Positions 15,627 through 17,146 of a DNA stretch of 17,146 nt are shown piece after piece; position 1 is the first letter of the stretch, and every line of letters begins with the position of its first letter. The notes under the pieces are model-generated. The model saw only the letters and a program-made list of their open reading frames with translations, searched no databases and had not been told where the DNA came from. Both the position numbers and the translations under genes were made by a program. The stretch comes from Akkermansiaceae bacterium UBA5689 (GTDB taxonomy: Bacteria; Verrucomicrobiota; Verrucomicrobiia; Verrucomicrobiales; Akkermansiaceae): positions 7,643-24,788 of the forward strand of contig DIHT01000031.1 in assembly GCA_002420305.1 (NCBI GenBank). The letters run 5' to 3'.

Positions 15627-15813
15627 GAATTGATTGGGTTTGTGGAGAGGACGAATAACTTTCCCCATAGAGCAGGGTTACTGACTCCTCGTCCCATGAA
15701 AAGCCGATTCTTGATGCGGGAGAGCCCTGCAAGGCGCTCATTTTCTCCCCTTTTCATAAATATAGAGGAATTCCCAATGCGCGGCGCCTAGTGAAAAATC
15801 AAACCTGCGCCCG

Positions 15814-15827
15814 TCATGGAGCCATGA
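15814..15827. repeat. Short palindrome downstream of the DUF4126 gene
   Basis: TCATGG (15814-15819) and CCATGA (15822-15827) are reverse complements around two bases. It lies about 70 bases downstream of the DUF4126 stop on the minus strand, and a T-run follows on that strand only after a further 15 bases or so (15793-15797). This is too loose to call a terminator with confidence. Confidence 0.2.
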
Positions 15828-15897
15828 AAGACGCCTCTCGCCCCGCCGGCCTCTCGAAAGACAAAGCCCGGGCACCCACATCCCAGCAATCTGATCG

Positions 15898-16482
15898 TCA
15901 ACTCTCCGGGACGGCTCGCTTCTTTTTGATGAAACGACGAACGATAAACGTCATGAGAACCAGCACGAGAACCACTGCTACGACGGGCACAATCACTGCC
16001 AGAACCGAACATGCCACTGCACCTCCAGCCTCCGCAGTACTTACCACCGGGTTCGCCACTCCTCCAGTGGTAGTGGTAGAAGCAGCCCGGGTCAGTGCGG
16101 AGCCGATCTGAATTGTTCCCGCCATTCCTCCGCCACCGATTACCGCGAGCATCCACTGGAAAGCAGGATTGACGTCTTCGATCTGACCGAGACTGGCCGC
16201 GGACACAATCACACCCGCAATAACTGCTGCAGGAGTTGTCACACTGTCGAGCAGGTTGTCGACCCAGGGGATGTAGTAGGCGCCGATCTCAAGAAGCGTA
16301 GCCGCTGCAAACGCGATCAGGACCCATGTTTCGGATATCCAGACCCAGGACTCTCCCAATTCAATCAGCCCTGCCCGGGACGCAATACTCATCGCAAGGA
16401 GGGGCACAAACACCCTAAACCCACAAGCCGCGGACAATGCCAAGCCGAGACTCAGGGCTGTGATGAGATTCCAAAAATCCAT
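15898..16482 (-). CDS. DUF4126 domain integral membrane protein
   Basis: A 194-residue membrane protein matching my memory of the DUF4126 family, whose biochemical role is unknown. The N-terminal motif FWNLITALSLGLALSAACGFRVFVPLL is split here as FWNLITALSLGLALSA then ACGFRVFVPLL (residues 3-29), typical of the family. Hydrophobic segments follow at about 49-67 (WISETWVLIAFAAATLLEIG), at about 85-97, at 111-125 with a glycine-rich GGGG, and a strong C-terminal helix at about 155-180. A basic tail (RRFIKKKR) implies a cytoplasmic C-terminus. YYIPWVDNLLDSVTTPAA (68-85) is another conserved-looking loop. ATG 16482 begins right at the family start; there is no Shine-Dalgarno. It lies upstream of the propeller gene on the same strand, 271 bases away, so co-transcription is possible but not indicated. 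Confidence 0.85.
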   Translation of the reverse strand: MDFWNLITALSLGLALSAACGFRVFVPLLAMSIASRAGLIELGESWVWISETWVLIAFAAATLLEIGAYYIPWVDNLLDSVTTPAAVIAGVIVSAASLGQIEDVNPAFQWMLAVIGGGGMAGTIQIGSALTRAASTTTTGGVANPVVSTAEAGGAVACSVLAVIVPVVAVVLVLVLMTFIVRRFIKKKRAVPES

Positions 16483-16726
16483 AGTGAAGTAGTTTGTTTA
16501 ATTAAGATGACCGTTCCGGATGGAAGCTCCTGACCACTTTCCCTTGGAGGGAGAGCAACCCCGGTTTTTCGCCGAGAACCAGCTCCTGCAAGATGAAACT
16601 GGTGACATCTTAGCACATCAAATCCCCTATCTCAAAGTTTCTACCGTTACAAAACCCGCTCTTTTTTGGAATCGCCTTGCGAACCCGCCACACTATGGAT
16701 TCCTCGCTGGCAGCATTGCCGCGAAA

Positions 16727-17146
16727 TCATCCGTTGGCCTGACCGGGCTTGCTATTGCCGAAGAGAGAGCTCACCCCGGTTACCTTCGTGATCACGAGTT
16801 GCCCATTTTTCTCTCCACTATTCCCAGTCAGCTGGATCGGGGTCCCTACGTGATAGGCTAGGTTGAAGCGATGGAAATCGCCGAAGCCAACCTCGATTCG
16901 AACCGGAGCCTTCCCCTTTATATCAATGTAGAAGACCTTGGCCTCATCCAGATTATCCGACATGCGAAAACGCCCCTGTGCTGTAATCGTTCCCTGACCC
17001 CGCTTCACCCAGCTCTCAAAGGGGCGCTCGCGAAATTCTTCGAAGGGGCTTCCATCAAGACCAGGCAACGGAGAAGATGCCCGTGAGTAGGATTCTGCAT
17101 CCACCCCGAACTTCTGCATCAGGGCCAGGTGAAGCCGCCCAAGCTC
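16727..17146 (-). CDS. C-terminal part of a gene cut by the right edge, possibly DUF1552-like
   Basis: The visible 139 codons run off the right edge: upstream of the first ATG (17119) the frame stays open through nine codons reading ELGRLHLAL with protein-like composition, so the true start is outside the window. The stretch LGRLHLALMQKFGVDAESY followed by PLPGLDG resembles the C-terminal end of DUF1552-type proteins of Planctomycetota and Verrucomicrobiota (leader-line 'L-x-L-x-L-M-x-K-x-G-V', then Asp/Ser-rich, then G-L). After it, about 105 further residues (FESWVKRGQGTITAQGRF..., FYIDIKGKAPVRIEVGFGDF) look like a separate beta-rich tail ending in a stop at 16727. No Cys-Cys pair, transmembrane segment or signal is visible in this part. 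The DUF1552 assignment rests on a short pattern and may be wrong; that a real gene is here is more certain. Confidence 0.6.
   Translation of the reverse strand, partial: ELGRLHLALMQKFGVDAESYSRASSPLPGLDGSPFEEFRERPFESWVKRGQGTITAQGRFRMSDNLDEAKVFYIDIKGKAPVRIEVGFGDFHRFNLAYHVGTPIQLTGNSGEKNGQLVITKVTGVSSLFGNSKPGQANG

Noticed and set aside
15466..15741. Minus-strand 91-codon frame with GGGGAG three bases before its ATG
   Set aside because: It overlaps the propeller N-terminus in another frame and has no family-like features. The Shine-Dalgarno spacing is shorter than usual. Kept only as context for the leader finding.
16498..16505. TTAATTAA palindrome just upstream of the DUF4126 gene
   Set aside because: An AT-only 8-base palindrome is common in promoter DNA; no partner site was seen.
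16520..16861. Plus-strand open frame of 113 codons near the right edge
   Set aside because: It is partly antisense to the clearly coding minus-strand gene and its product shows no domain or signal.
1..17146. tRNA, rRNA, CRISPR array, insertion sequence or phage genes
   Set aside because: None seen by eye: no cloverleaf-like segment, no regularly spaced repeats, no transposase, integrase or terminase-like protein.

Overview
The window looks like a chromosomal segment of a member of the Verrucomicrobiota, or less likely the neighbouring Planctomycetota. The evidence is the protein content: a Tat-exported Gfo/Idh/MocA oxidoreductase, a giant lamin-tail/CotH surface protein, a heparinase II/III-like lyase, a DUF4126 membrane protein, a partial gene resembling the end of a DUF1552 protein, and a 'S-x-D-L...W...RRFF-x-V' module that recurs in three secreted proteins. 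Base composition looks moderately GC-rich and even. Strong Shine-Dalgarno sequences are rare. I saw no tRNA, rRNA, CRISPR array, transposase, integrase or phage gene.

Layout. A Tat-type oxidoreductase (55-1356, +) converges, with a 12-base gap, on the CotH/LTD surface protein (1369-5640, -). A divergent intergenic region of about 400 bp (5641-6039) holds a strong GC hairpin and a dyad. A RimK-like ATP-grasp protein (6040-6993, +) is followed after 37 bases by a large heparinase II/III-like enzyme (7031-10588, +), so these two may form an operon. A 404-bp region without a convincing gene (10589-10992) contains a terminator-like hairpin and a long inverted repeat. Next comes a secreted two-domain adhesin-like protein (10993-12432, +), which converges on a beta-propeller protein with Cys-Cys repeats (12519-15626, -). 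On the same strand upstream lie a DUF4126 membrane protein (15898-16482, -) and the C-terminal part of a gene cut by the right edge (16727-17146, -).

How it fits together. Five of the eight proteins have export signals: one Tat and four Sec. Several carry carbohydrate-enzyme or adhesion-type folds, so the region reads as cell-surface and polysaccharide-processing accessory genome. Apart from the ATP-grasp/lyase pair, the orientations alternate, so this is not one co-transcribed pathway. I found no convincing new defence or mobile system. The points most worth a second look are the shared surface module, the three Cys-Cys repeats, a possible permuted insert in the lyase, a beta-domain inserted in the chitobiase-like repeat of the CotH protein, the non-ATG start of that protein, the 10-bp-arm inverted repeat at 10676-10728, and a possible translationally coupled leader ORF before the propeller gene.
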